Of a stretch of 64,000 bases of DNA, positions 15,364-23,428 are shown piece by piece. How positions within the stretch are numbered: the stretch's first letter is position 1; each line of letters starts with the position of its first letter. The DNA comes from Acidimicrobiales bacterium. GTDB taxonomy: Bacteria > Actinomycetota > Acidimicrobiia > Acidimicrobiales > SZUA-35. The notes under the pieces were generated by a model. That model saw nothing but the letters and a program-made list of their open reading frames with translations, was not told the DNA's origin and did not search any database. The DNA is taken from contig JANQPB010000039.1 in the NCBI GenBank assembly GCA_028285495.1, forward strand, positions 45,214 to 109,213, given 5' to 3'. A program made the position numbers and the translations under genes.

Positions 15364-16715
15364 GCGGCGCGGCCGTAACGCACGCCGGCACCGCCGTCGA
15401 GGGCACCTCGAGCGAGCGGGGCCGGTTGACCCACCTGGCCCGCAACCTCCTGCTGCTGGTTCCGCTGGCCGCCGTCGGTCTCGGCGCCGCCGTCGCCACC
15501 GGCCAGCTCCCGCTGGCGACCGACGACGAGATCGCAGCCACCGTCGCCGAGCCGGGCGGCACCGGGACCGTTGCAGCGACCGCCCTGCAGTCCGATCCCG
15601 TCCCGTCGACGACCGATCCCGAGCCGGAACCGGCCCCACCGTCGACGGCCCAGATCGAGCTCCCGGTCCCCGGCGCCTCCCGCCTGGTCGCCGACGGCGT
15701 GACCAGGATCGTCGACACCCGTGAGCTGGCGGCCGACGCCGACCGGGCCGACGTCGCGCTCCCGCCGCCGGCCGAGCTCGACGGCGGGGGCGATCCGGTC
15801 ACCGCTCTCGTGCTCTCGGTCTCCGTGCTCGGCACCGAGGGGCCCGGCACGGTGACGGTCGACGGCGAGTACGGCTCGATCGACGCCGTGACCGTCGGTG
15901 GACCGGGGGCAACCACGACCGGGCTGGTCGTCGTGCCCGGCCGCCAGCCGTCGCGGCTGGCGAACCCGACCGGCGGCGAGCTGGTGGTCGATCTGGTCGG
16001 CACGTTCGTCGCCTCGGGGGCGACCGCCGGGGGGCGGTTCGTGAGCGTCGAGCCGGTTCGGGTCGGTGGGCTCGTGACCGCAACCGACGGCCGGGAGACC
16101 GAGATCGAGCTCGGCGGCGAGGTTGCCGGTATCGATCCCCCGCCGGTGACCGCCGCCCTGGTCCTGATCACCGCCGACGTCGGCGACGACGGGGGCCGCA
16201 TCGGCGTCGGCCCCGCCGCCGGGGCGCTCGACCAGATGCTCATGTGGGGCCCGCCGGCCTCGGCCAACCGCCAGCGCAGCGGGGTGGTCCTGGTCGCTCC
16301 CGGCGACGACGGTCGGTTCGCCCTCCGCTACGACGGCGGCTCGGTGCTCGACGTCGACCTGATCGGCTACGTCACCGGCGCCGACGCCCCGGTCACGACC
16401 GACGGGCTGTTCGTCCCGGCGTCGACCATCCTCACGATCGACCGGACGTTCCCGGTCGGGACCACGATCGTCGAGGCCTCCCCGGCCGGGGTCGACGCCG
16501 CCTTCGTCGGCGTGCGGGCCGAGCCGGGAGGCGGGGTGACGCCACCGCAGCCCGGGCTCGCCCGTGACCTGACCTCGGCGTCCGGCCGCACGATCGGAAC
16601 CGTCCTCGGCGTCGGCACCGGGCCGGACGGCCGGTCCGGCCTCGCGGTCGGCTCACAGGCCGAGCTGGCGGCCCGCCTCCAGATCTTCGGCCACTTCCTG
16701 GACGTCGGGGGATGA
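15360..16715 (+). CDS. Membrane-anchored surface protein with beta-rich repeats
   Basis: This is a 451-residue protein with one N-terminal transmembrane helix (about 30-50, LLLLVPLAAVGLGAAVATG) and an Asp/Pro-rich spacer. Two to three beta-rich modules follow. Module one begins with TRIVDTREL and ends LVVDLVGTF; module two ends VLDVDLIGYVTG. This R-x-x-DTR ... V-D-x-x-G-Y/T-F plan is seen in repeats of secreted actinobacterial proteins. The third module is more degenerate. No catalytic motif is visible. It overlaps the upstream gene by 4 bp. The downstream ECF sigma and anti-sigma genes could sense or regulate it. Cell-surface location is inferred from the single helix. Confidence 0.65.
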   Translation: MSGAAVTHAGTAVEGTSSERGRLTHLARNLLLLVPLAAVGLGAAVATGQLPLATDDEIAATVAEPGGTGTVAATALQSDPVPSTTDPEPEPAPPSTAQIELPVPGASRLVADGVTRIVDTRELAADADRADVALPPPAELDGGGDPVTALVLSVSVLGTEGPGTVTVDGEYGSIDAVTVGGPGATTTGLVVVPGRQPSRLANPTGGELVVDLVGTFVASGATAGGRFVSVEPVRVGGLVTATDGRETEIELGGEVAGIDPPPVTAALVLITADVGDDGGRIGVGPAAGALDQMLMWGPPASANRQRSGVVLVAPGDDGRFALRYDGGSVLDVDLIGYVTGADAPVTTDGLFVPASTILTIDRTFPVGTTIVEASPAGVDAAFVGVRAEPGGGVTPPQPGLARDLTSASGRTIGTVLGVGTGPDGRSGLAVGSQAELAARLQIFGHFLDVGG

Positions 16716-16872
16716 CCGTCCAGCTGATCTCGTCGACCGGCCCCCCGCCCGGCCAGGCCATCGACAGGTCGGCGACCGGTCAGCCGACCGGCCTTCGGAC
16801 CGACGCCGCCGCGCCCGGCCCGGCCGTCGAACCGGGCTCCCGCCCGACCGCCCGGCGGGCGACCGGCCTCCC

Positions 16873-16878
16873 TACACT
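16873..16878 (+). promoter_or_regulatory. -10 box upstream of the ECF sigma gene
   Basis: TACACT lies 28 bp before a TTG start codon that has a good GGAGGG ribosome-binding site. It supports the shorter start for the sigma factor. Confidence 0.35.
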
Positions 16879-16906
16879 CGGGGGGCAGGTTGATGGAGGG
16901 CGACCG

Positions 16907-17446
16907 TTGGACGATGTGATCAACCGATTCCGGGCCGGCGACGAGGCCGCCATCCGGACGCTCTACCAGCGTCACGGTGGTGCCGTGTTCACCGTGGCCC
17001 GCTCGGTGACCGGCGACCGGGAGCTGGCGAGCGAGGTGGTGCAGCAGACGTTCACCAAGGCGTGGCAGGCGGCCGACCGGTTCGACCCGGCCCGCCCAAT
17101 CGCCCCCTGGCTGTACGCCATCGCCAGGCGGACGGCGATCGACGTGCTCCGACACGAGCGCCGCCCAACCACCGGCGGCCACGCCGCCGAGACCGACCCG
17201 GGCGTCCCCGGTCCCTCGTTCGAGCGGACGTGGGAGATCCACGAGGTCCGCACGGCGATCGACGGACTGCCGGCGGACGAGCGGGAGGTCGTCCGGCTGT
17301 CGCACCTGGCCGGCCTGTCACACCCGGAGATCGCCGAGCGCCTCGGCATCCCCGTCGGCACCGTGAAGTCCCGGTCGTCCCGGGCCCACCGGCGCCTGGC
17401 CGCCGCCCTCCGACACCTGAGCACCGAGCGGGAGGGTGGACGATGA
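16907..17446 (+). CDS. ECF-family RNA polymerase sigma factor
   Basis: This group IV sigma factor has 179 residues from the TTG at 16907. Region 2 (INRFRAGDEAAIRTLYQRHG through VVQQTFTKAWQAADRF and APWLYAIARRTAID) and region 4 (GLPADEREVVRLSHLAGLSHPEIAERLG, then GTVKSRSSRAHRRL) are complete. I chose TTG because GGAGGG sits 6 nt upstream, a -10 box lies just before, and the 65 codons up to an in-frame ATG at 16712 are low-complexity. That ATG would overlap the previous stop as ATGA and remains possible. The stop overlaps the anti-sigma gene by 4 bp. Confidence 0.85.
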   Translation: MDDVINRFRAGDEAAIRTLYQRHGGAVFTVARSVTGDRELASEVVQQTFTKAWQAADRFDPARPIAPWLYAIARRTAIDVLRHERRPTTGGHAAETDPGVPGPSFERTWEIHEVRTAIDGLPADEREVVRLSHLAGLSHPEIAERLGIPVGTVKSRSSRAHRRLAAALRHLSTEREGGR

Positions 17447-18123
17447 GCGACCGCTTCCCCACCGACCCGATCGACGACGACGATCCGCTCCTCGATCCCG
17501 AGCTGGCGCCGATCGCCGCCCTGCTCGGCGATGCCGCCCTGTGGGAGGAGCCGCCCCCGGAGCTGGAGGAGGCGGTCGTCGCCGCCGTCCAGCAGGAGGC
17601 CGACGCCGCCAACCGGGTGATCGCCACACCACCGGCCGACGACGCCTCGCTGGCGCCGGTCGTCCCGATCGACCGGGCCAGACGGCGCTGGGTCGCCCCC
17701 CTGCTGTCGGCCGCGGCCGCCGCCCTGATCGTCGCCGCCGGCTTCGGCCTCTCGTCCCGCCTGTCGGGCGAGGACGGACCGGTCGTCGACCACGAGGTCG
17801 CCCTGGCCGGCACCGACCTGGCCACAGAGGCTTCGGCGGTGGCCGAGGTGACCGCGACCCCGCTCGGCACCCGCATCATCCTCGACCTTCGGGGGCTGCC
17901 GCCGGCGCCCGAGGGCTCGTACTACGAGGCCTGGCTCCGCCAGAGCCCCGAGGTCGGGGTCAGCGCCGGGACCTTCCACCTCCGCGGCGGCGACGGCGCC
18001 ATCGAGCTGTGGGCCGGCGTCACGGTCGACGACTACCCGCTGATCACGGTCACCCTGCAGGAGGAGGGCGGCGGCGCCGCCTCGTCCGGCCGGGTGGTCC
18101 TTCGGGGCTCGGTCGGCGGCTGA
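17443..18123 (+). CDS. Anti-sigma factor with RskA-like C-terminal domain
   Basis: This 226-residue single-pass membrane protein should hold the preceding sigma factor inactive. The acidic N-terminus (about 1-80) includes PELAPIAALLGDAALWEEPPPELEEAV, in place of a clear zinc-binding ZAS motif. A transmembrane helix (about 84-106, WVAPLLSAAAAALIVAAG) follows. The external domain has the anti-sigma-K layout: LRGLPPAPEGSYYEAWL, then SAGTFHL and YPLITVTLQEEGG. The start ATG overlaps the sigma stop (ATGA). The cytoplasmic half has no obvious HxxxCxxC. The signal sensed is unknown. Confidence 0.8.
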   Translation: MSDRFPTDPIDDDDPLLDPELAPIAALLGDAALWEEPPPELEEAVVAAVQQEADAANRVIATPPADDASLAPVVPIDRARRRWVAPLLSAAAAALIVAAGFGLSSRLSGEDGPVVDHEVALAGTDLATEASAVAEVTATPLGTRIILDLRGLPPAPEGSYYEAWLRQSPEVGVSAGTFHLRGGDGAIELWAGVTVDDYPLITVTLQEEGGGAASSGRVVLRGSVGG

Positions 18124-18179
18124 GCGTCGGCCGCAGGCGGGCGTCCACCTCCCCGGTCGACACGCCGGGCGGGGGCGAC

Positions 18180-18185
18180 CAAGAT
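18180..18185 (+). promoter_or_regulatory. Leaderless-type -10 box for the GNAT-CBS gene
   Basis: CAAGAT followed by six bases and ATG at 18192. Confidence 0.35.
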
Positions 18186-18191
18186 CGGGGG

Positions 18192-19082
18192 ATGACCGCA
18201 CCGGCTGACATCCTGATCACCGAGAGCCGCCCCGGCGAGGTGCTGGCCGCCCTGCACGAGTCGGCCTCGGCCGAGCGGGAGTACCTGTTCGCCGCCCGCG
18301 ACGCCGACCCGGCCGACCTGGTGCTGGTGGCGTGGGAGGGTCAACCGGAGCGCCCGACCGCCGTCGGCTACATCGCGGCGACCGACAACCGCGAGGACGG
18401 GCTGGCCATCTGGGAGCACCTCGTGGTCCCGTCGCACCGGACCAGGGGGCTCGGGCGCCGGCTGCTCGGCGAGCTGGCCAGGCGGGCCTTCCCGGGGGCG
18501 ATCGTCGTGGTCGATCCGCTCGGCGAGTACGACCCCGAGCGGATCGCCGACTACTACGCCGACCTCGGCTTCATGCGGGGCGACGGCGATGGCCGGATCT
18601 GGGCGACGGTGACCGACGTGATCCGGGCGACACCGGCGACCGAGCCGGGCGGCTCGGAGCGCTCGGTCACGGTCAGGACCCTGCTCGACTGCAAGGGCAG
18701 CTCGGTGGTGACGCTCGACCCGGGGGCGACCGTCACCGCCGCCGTCGACGCCCTCACCCGGCACCGCATCGGTGCGCTCGTCGTGTCCCGGGACGGGCTG
18801 CGCATCGAGGGCATCCTGTCCGAGCGAGACATCATGACCGGGCTCGGCGAGCAGGGCGCGGACTTCCTCGACCGCACGATCGAGGCGGTGACGACGAGCG
18901 ACGTCGTGACCTGCGTGGCCGGCGACTCGATCGCCCATGCCATGGAGCTGATGACCAGGCGAAGGGTTCGGCACCTGCCGGTGACCGAGACGGGCCAGCT
19001 GGCCGGGATCATCAGCCTCGGCGATCTCGTCAGCTTCCGGCTCGATCGGGTGCCCGAGGCCGACGCGGCGACGTCGGCCTGA
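18192..19082 (+). CDS. GNAT acetyltransferase fused to a CBS-domain pair
   Basis: This 296-residue protein joins two modules. Residues about 5-145 form a GNAT N-acetyltransferase, with WEHLVVPSHRTRGLGRRLL as the acetyl-CoA loop and IADYYADLGFMR near its end. Residues about 155-285 are two CBS motifs: TVRTLLDCKGSSVVTL, HRIGALVVSRDG and GILSERDIMTGL, then VTTSDVVTCV, RRVRHLPVTETGQ and IISLGDLVSFRL. CBS pairs bind adenine nucleotides, so acetylation may respond to AMP, ATP or a similar ligand. I do not know this exact fusion as a characterised protein. The CBS part alone resembles stand-alone stress CBS proteins. The substrate is unknown. Confidence 0.8.
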   Translation: MTAPADILITESRPGEVLAALHESASAEREYLFAARDADPADLVLVAWEGQPERPTAVGYIAATDNREDGLAIWEHLVVPSHRTRGLGRRLLGELARRAFPGAIVVVDPLGEYDPERIADYYADLGFMRGDGDGRIWATVTDVIRATPATEPGGSERSVTVRTLLDCKGSSVVTLDPGATVTAAVDALTRHRIGALVVSRDGLRIEGILSERDIMTGLGEQGADFLDRTIEAVTTSDVVTCVAGDSIAHAMELMTRRRVRHLPVTETGQLAGIISLGDLVSFRLDRVPEADAATSA

Positions 19083-19130
19083 CCTCGACGGCCGACCGAC
19101 CGCCAGTGCGGGGTGGCCCAGTCGGCGGCA

Positions 19131-20372
19131 TCAGCCCCCGGCCGCCAGGCGCCGTTGGTCGGCCAACCACCGGCGGACAGCCGGGTCGGCCGTCAGCCCG
19201 ATCGCCCGGTCGTAGGCCGCGTCGGCGTCGTCTGGCCGGCCGGCCTCCGCTGCGAGCCAGGCCCGGACCGCCCAATGCGACTGGTGCCGCGTGAGCCGGT
19301 CGGCCTGGCGGGCGGCGACGAGATCGTCGAGCACGAGCAGGCCGTCGAGCGGCCGACCGACCCGACCGAGGCTCGCTGCGTACCCGATCGCCGCCCCGAG
19401 CGTCGGGCAGCACCGCACCAGCAGCTCGTAGCCGCGGTTGATCGCCACCCAGTCGGTGACGCCGGTCCGGAGCCGGTCGGCGTGCTGGGAGTGGATGGCG
19501 GCCTCGAGCTGATAGCGGCCGGGGCTGGCCCCGGAAGTGGCCCGGCGCAGAGCGGCCTCGCCGGCCCGGATCAGCTCGCGGTTCCAGTCGGTCGGATCCT
19601 GCTCCTCGAGGGGCACGAACGCGCCGTCGGCACTTCGGCCGGCGTGGCGACGTGACTCGCACAGGCACAGCAGTGCGTACAGCCCATCGGCTTCGGGCTC
19701 GTCCGGTAACAGATCGACCAGCAGGCCGGCCAGCCACAGCGCCTCGCCGACCAGGCCGTCGCCGTCGGCGTCCTGACCGGGCGCCGCATCGCGGCCGGCG
19801 GTGTAGGCGGCGTAGACCGCGTCGAGGACGTACCCGACCCGCTCGGGCAGCTCGGCATCGCCCGGCACCTCGAAGGGGATCGCCCGCTCGACGATCCGGC
19901 GCTTGGCCCTGACCAGCCGCTGGCCGATCGTGGCCGGGCGGACGAGCATGGCCGACCCGATCTGCTCGGCGGTCAGGCCGAGCACGGTCTGGAGCATCAG
20001 CGGGGTCCGTACCGCCTCCGGCACGTCGGGGTGGGCGCACAGGAAGAGCAGCTCGAGACGACGGTCCGGCATCCCGGTGAGCAGGGTGCCGTCGACCGCC
20101 TCGGTCGCCTCGTTGGTCAGCCGGAGGCGGGGATCCCGGCCGAGCCGCTCGACGGTCTGCTGACGGGTGGCCCCCCGCCGTCCCTCGTCGATGAGGCGGC
20201 GCCGGGCCACGGTCAGCAGCCAGGCCTCGGGGTTGTCCGGCACGCCCCGGTCCGGCCACGTCGTGAGCGCGGCGAGCAGGGCATCGCCGATGGCGTCCTC
20301 GGCGACGGTGATGCTCCCGCTCCGGGAGGTCAGCCAGGCCAGGAGCCGCCCGTACGACTCGCGGGCCGCCAA
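19131..20372 (-). CDS. ECF42-type sigma factor with C-terminal TPR-like extension
   Basis: This is a sigma factor of about 413 residues. Region 2 begins LLAWLTSRSGS, with the conserved VPDNPEAWLLTVARRRLIDEGRR. Region 4 is LLFLCAHPDVPEAVRTPLML and GLTAEQIGSAMLV. A roughly 200-residue helical C-terminal extension contains TPR-like pairs. This is the ECF42 architecture, which typically lies beside a YCII/DGPF-domain gene, as it does here. The start is uncertain: there is no ATG or GTG between the previous stop and region 2, so I use the TTG at 20372. A CTG at the YCII stop is an alternative. No anti-sigma gene is adjacent, as is usual for this group. Confidence 0.82.
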   Translation of the reverse strand: MAARESYGRLLAWLTSRSGSITVAEDAIGDALLAALTTWPDRGVPDNPEAWLLTVARRRLIDEGRRGATRQQTVERLGRDPRLRLTNEATEAVDGTLLTGMPDRRLELLFLCAHPDVPEAVRTPLMLQTVLGLTAEQIGSAMLVRPATIGQRLVRAKRRIVERAIPFEVPGDAELPERVGYVLDAVYAAYTAGRDAAPGQDADGDGLVGEALWLAGLLVDLLPDEPEADGLYALLCLCESRRHAGRSADGAFVPLEEQDPTDWNRELIRAGEAALRRATSGASPGRYQLEAAIHSQHADRLRTGVTDWVAINRGYELLVRCCPTLGAAIGYAASLGRVGRPLDGLLVLDDLVAARQADRLTRHQSHWAVRAWLAAEAGRPDDADAAYDRAIGLTADPAVRRWLADQRRLAAGG

Positions 20373-20464
20373 CTCGACGTCGGCGCCGGCGTCCCGCCCC
20401 GGGGCCGGTCGCTCGCCGCCCGCCCGACCCGGGACGGGCCGTTCCCGGCCCCGAGGCTGCCGGC

Positions 20465-20833
20465 TCAGGCCGTCGCCTCCGCGTCGGCGGCGTCCATCTC
20501 CATGACCGGGCGGAGCTCGACGGCGCCGCTGGCGGCGGCCGGGCACGAGTCGGCGAGGGCGAGGGCCTCGTCCATGCTCTCGACCTCGAAGATCATGTAG
20601 CCGCCGAGCGACTCCTTCGAGTCGGCGTAGGGGCCGTCCTGGATCTGACGCTCGCCGTCGCGGAACCGCAGGGTGACCGCGCCGTCCGGACCGGCCAGCA
20701 CGTTGCCGCCGACCACCTTGTCGGCGACGGCACCGCTGTACGACATCCACTTCTCCCAGTACTGCTCGGCCGCCGGGGACGTGCGGTCGGCGAAGTCCTC
20801 GGGACTCTCCTGGATCAGCATGACGACCTTCAT
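20465..20833 (-). CDS. YCII/DGPF-domain protein
   Basis: This 122-residue YCII-related protein has the usual partner position upstream of an ECF42 sigma factor. It begins MKVVMLIQESPEDFAD and has the DGPF-type signature QDGPYADSKESLGGYMIFEV, followed by SMDEALALADSCPAA. The ATG at 20833 is preceded by GGAGGAGG. The family is a dimeric alpha-beta fold with no established catalytic role in this context. It is thought to work with, or be controlled by, the sigma factor. It probably forms a two-gene operon with the sigma gene. Confidence 0.88.
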   Translation of the reverse strand: MKVVMLIQESPEDFADRTSPAAEQYWEKWMSYSGAVADKVVGGNVLAGPDGAVTLRFRDGERQIQDGPYADSKESLGGYMIFEVESMDEALALADSCPAAASGAVELRPVMEMDAADAEATA

Positions 20834-20978
20834 CGGGTCCTCCTCCTCGTCCGGGCCGTTGGCCCGGTGTCCTGCGGGCCCGGTCGGCCCGTTCACCACA
20901 CCCGTCGTGCGGACCGGCCGGCGTTCGACATCGGCGTCGGAATTTCTGCCGTCGAGCCCGGGGGCCGGCCGGGCGCGC

Positions 20979-21743
20979 TCAGCCGGCACCGACCCCCGAT
21001 CGGGCGGTGACCACCAGCGCCGGTCGACCGGCGAGCGTCCGCTTGCCGGCCTCGACGTCGACCAGGCCGGCGGCGAGCAGGGCGTCGGCCATCGCCTCGG
21101 CCTCGACCGGGCTGAATCCGTGGCGATGGGGGCCGTGGCCCTTGGCGGCCCGCCGGGCCGCATCGGGGTGCTCGGGGTCGCCGAAGTCCTCGTCGACCAG
21201 CAGGATCCGCCCGCCGGGCCGAAGCGTCCTGGCCAGCTCGGCCGCCGCCGCTCGAGGGTCGACCCAGTGGTGCATGGCGTTGACCGCCCAGGCGGCGTCG
21301 ATCGACCCGTCCTGCGCCGGGAGGGCCTCGGCCGCCCCGTCGACCACGATGATCCGCGACCTGGCCCGATGGACGAACCGGCGAGCGGTGAGCACCCGCC
21401 GCAGGAACGGCGTCGGTTCGACCGCCGTGATCACCGCTCCGGTCGGTGTCGCCGCGACGACGCCGGCCCCCATGCCGGCGCCGATGTCGACCACCCGCTC
21501 GCCCGGGGTCGGGGCCACGTCGGCGACCACCGCATCGTTGAGCTCGGAGCGCCACATCCTGGGGGTCTGCTTCACGTAGCGGCGGATGGCGGCGAACCCG
21601 CGGTCGTTGGCGTGTCCGTGATGGCCGTGGCCGTGCTGGTGACGGTGGTCGTTCCCGCCAAGGCCATCGCCGTGATGATCCGGGCCGGCGGCCCGATCGT
21701 GGTGGCCGCCGTGATCCTGTTCGGCCGACGAGGGGGAGCTCAT
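20979..21743 (-). CDS. SAM-dependent methyltransferase with histidine-rich N-terminus
   Basis: This class I methyltransferase has 254 residues. The SAM motif VVDIGAGMGAGVVAA is followed by ITAVEPTPFLRR, then DAAWAVNAMHHWVDP and LRPGGRILLVDEDFG. The first 48 residues are unusual, with about 14 histidines interspersed with Asp/Gly (HHGDGLGGNDHRHQHGHGHH), a likely metal-binding or metal-storage tail. The start is the ATG at 21743, with a -10 box TAGGAT seven bases upstream and no ribosome-binding site. It lies 10 bp after the amidohydrolase stop on the same strand. The substrate is unknown; the tail suggests nickel, zinc or copper handling but does not prove it. Confidence 0.78.
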   Translation of the reverse strand: MSSPSSAEQDHGGHHDRAAGPDHHGDGLGGNDHRHQHGHGHHGHANDRGFAAIRRYVKQTPRMWRSELNDAVVADVAPTPGERVVDIGAGMGAGVVAATPTGAVITAVEPTPFLRRVLTARRFVHRARSRIIVVDGAAEALPAQDGSIDAAWAVNAMHHWVDPRAAAAELARTLRPGGRILLVDEDFGDPEHPDAARRAAKGHGPHRHGFSPVEAEAMADALLAAGLVDVEAGKRTLAGRPALVVTARSGVGAG

Positions 21744-21750
21744 GGGAGCG

Positions 21751-21756
21751 ATCCTA
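21751..21756 (-). promoter_or_regulatory. Leaderless-type -10 box for the His-rich methyltransferase
   Basis: TAGGAT, seven bases, then ATG on the minus strand. It overlaps the stop codon of the upstream amidohydrolase. Confidence 0.45.
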
Positions 21757-23403
21757 GATCGGGTGCGGGACACCCTCGAAGACGGTGGCGACGATCTCGA
21801 GGTCCTTGAGCCCCATCGGATCGACGGCGAGCGGATCGTCACCCAGGACGGTGAAGTCGGCCCGCTTGCCGGCCCGGATGCTGCCGAGCTCGTCGGCCCG
21901 GCCGAGCACCTTGGCCGCATTGATGGTGATGGCGGCCAGCGCCTGCTCGACCGTCAGCCGCTCCGCCCGGCCGAGCACCCGGCCCCCGTGGTCGACCCGG
22001 TTGACGGCCACCCACGCCGAGTTGAGGGGCTCGGCCGGCGCCATCGTGAAGTCGGAGTGGACGGTCGTGGTGATGCCGGCCCGGAAGCAACTTCCGAGCC
22101 GGGCCATCTGGCTGGCCCGCTCGAATCCGATCCCTTCCCTGGCGTACATGTCGCCGAGCTCGTGCAGGTAGTGGACGTTGGCCGACACGTTGGCCCCGAG
22201 GGCCTTGATCCGATCGACCTGCTCGGGGGTGGAGAAGCCGACGTGCTCGAAGGTGAAGCCGTGCTCGAACCGGGGGCGCTCGGCCTGCAGGGCGGCGAGC
22301 ACGTCGAGGCCGAGCTCGAGACCGAGGTCGCCGGTGACGTGCAGGTGGATGGCCATCCCGGCGTTCCAGTAGACCCGGGCCGCCTCCAGCAGCTGTTCGG
22401 GGGCCATGAGCCACTCGCCGTGATGGCCGTCGATGTAGCCGGGCGGGCCGACCTGGGCCAATTGGGAGAAGAAGGCCCCGTCGGCGAACAGCTTCACGTG
22501 GTCGCCGAAGCGGAGCTTGTCGGTGTTGCGCTCGGGGAGCCGGGCGATGAACTCGGCGATCTCGGCATGGCTGCGACCGCCCCGCTGCAGGCCGAGCCCG
22601 CTCGGGACCAGCTCGATCCGGAACGGCACATCGGCCCCGCCGAGCACGGCGCTGGTCGCCTCCCACTCGGTCTCGAAGTCGAACAACCCGACGGCGAGGT
22701 CGCCGAGCGTGGTGTGACCGCCGTGGTGGGCGACCGAGGCCAGGCGGGTCAGCCCCGCTGCGTACCGCTCGGGGGCGAGCAGCAGGGGGTTGAGCTTGGC
22801 GATGGCGTAGCCGAGCCCGGCCTCGTAGAAGTGCCCGGCCGCCCAGTCGATGCCCGGCCGGCCACCGAGGCGGGCCTCGGTCAGGTCGAGGTGGTCGAGG
22901 AACGCGGTCGACAGGTACAGCTCGTGGAACGACCGGTGCCAGACACAGATGGGCCGGCTCCGGCTCACCCCATCGAGCAGCTCCCGGGACATCGTCCCGT
23001 GCCAGAGCTGGTGGTAGGCCCACACGAACAGCGGGTCGTGGTGGTCGCCGGCTCCGGTCCGGGCGGCGTCGATGGCTCGGAGCCGGTCGACGAAGCCGTC
23101 GGCCGTTGTCACCGGCTCGACCCGGCCCCAGGGGAGCTTCCACTCCATCGCGGTGACGAACTCCATCGGGAGGAGCACGGCCGCCATCGTGGGATGGAGG
23201 TGGGGATCGATGAAGCCGGGCAGCAGCACGCAGCCGGCGAACCGCTCGTCGATGCGGTGGGGGTGCCGGCGCAGCCACGGCTCCATGCTCTCGACGGTGC
23301 CGACCTCGACGATGCGTCCGTCGCCGACGGCAACCGCCTCGGCCCTGGGCCACGACCGGTTCATCGTGATGATCGATCGGGCGGTGTAGACGGTCAGCTC
23401 CAT
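21754..23403 (-). CDS. Amidohydrolase family 3 (YtcJ-like) protein
   Basis: This is a metal-dependent hydrolase of 549 residues. An N-terminal beta-sandwich leads to the metal motif LLPGFIDPHLHP. Metal-ligand regions recur at MAIHLHVTGDLGLE, RFEHGFTFEHVGF and TTVHSDFTMAP, and the protein closes with the sandwich strand GSIRAGKRADFTVL. This is the amidohydrolase_3 plan used for N-acyl amino acids, formamides and similar amides. The substrate cannot be told. The ATG at 23403 is 25 bp from the divergent HAD gene start, with a -10-like CAGACT six bases upstream. The open frame upstream of the ATG is antisense to the HAD gene and is not coding. Confidence 0.82.
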   Translation of the reverse strand: MELTVYTARSIITMNRSWPRAEAVAVGDGRIVEVGTVESMEPWLRRHPHRIDERFAGCVLLPGFIDPHLHPTMAAVLLPMEFVTAMEWKLPWGRVEPVTTADGFVDRLRAIDAARTGAGDHHDPLFVWAYHQLWHGTMSRELLDGVSRSRPICVWHRSFHELYLSTAFLDHLDLTEARLGGRPGIDWAAGHFYEAGLGYAIAKLNPLLLAPERYAAGLTRLASVAHHGGHTTLGDLAVGLFDFETEWEATSAVLGGADVPFRIELVPSGLGLQRGGRSHAEIAEFIARLPERNTDKLRFGDHVKLFADGAFFSQLAQVGPPGYIDGHHGEWLMAPEQLLEAARVYWNAGMAIHLHVTGDLGLELGLDVLAALQAERPRFEHGFTFEHVGFSTPEQVDRIKALGANVSANVHYLHELGDMYAREGIGFERASQMARLGSCFRAGITTTVHSDFTMAPAEPLNSAWVAVNRVDHGGRVLGRAERLTVEQALAAITINAAKVLGRADELGSIRAGKRADFTVLGDDPLAVDPMGLKDLEIVATVFEGVPHPI

Positions 23404-23409
23404 GCGCGC

Positions 23410-23422
23410 AGTCTGGCAGAAT
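23410..23422. promoter_or_regulatory. Two back-to-back leaderless-type -10 boxes
   Basis: CAGACT (minus strand, 23410-23415) and CAGAAT (plus strand, 23417-23422) lie one base apart. Each is exactly six bases from the start codon of its gene. The whole divergent control region is 25 bp. Confidence 0.4.
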
Positions 23423-23428
23423 CGTCGG

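Noticed and set aside
16712..16906. Longer N-terminus for the ECF sigma factor starting at the ATG that overlaps the surface-protein stop
   Set aside because: The extra 65 residues are low-complexity, and a -10 box and good ribosome-binding site precede the TTG at 16907. The longer form remains possible.
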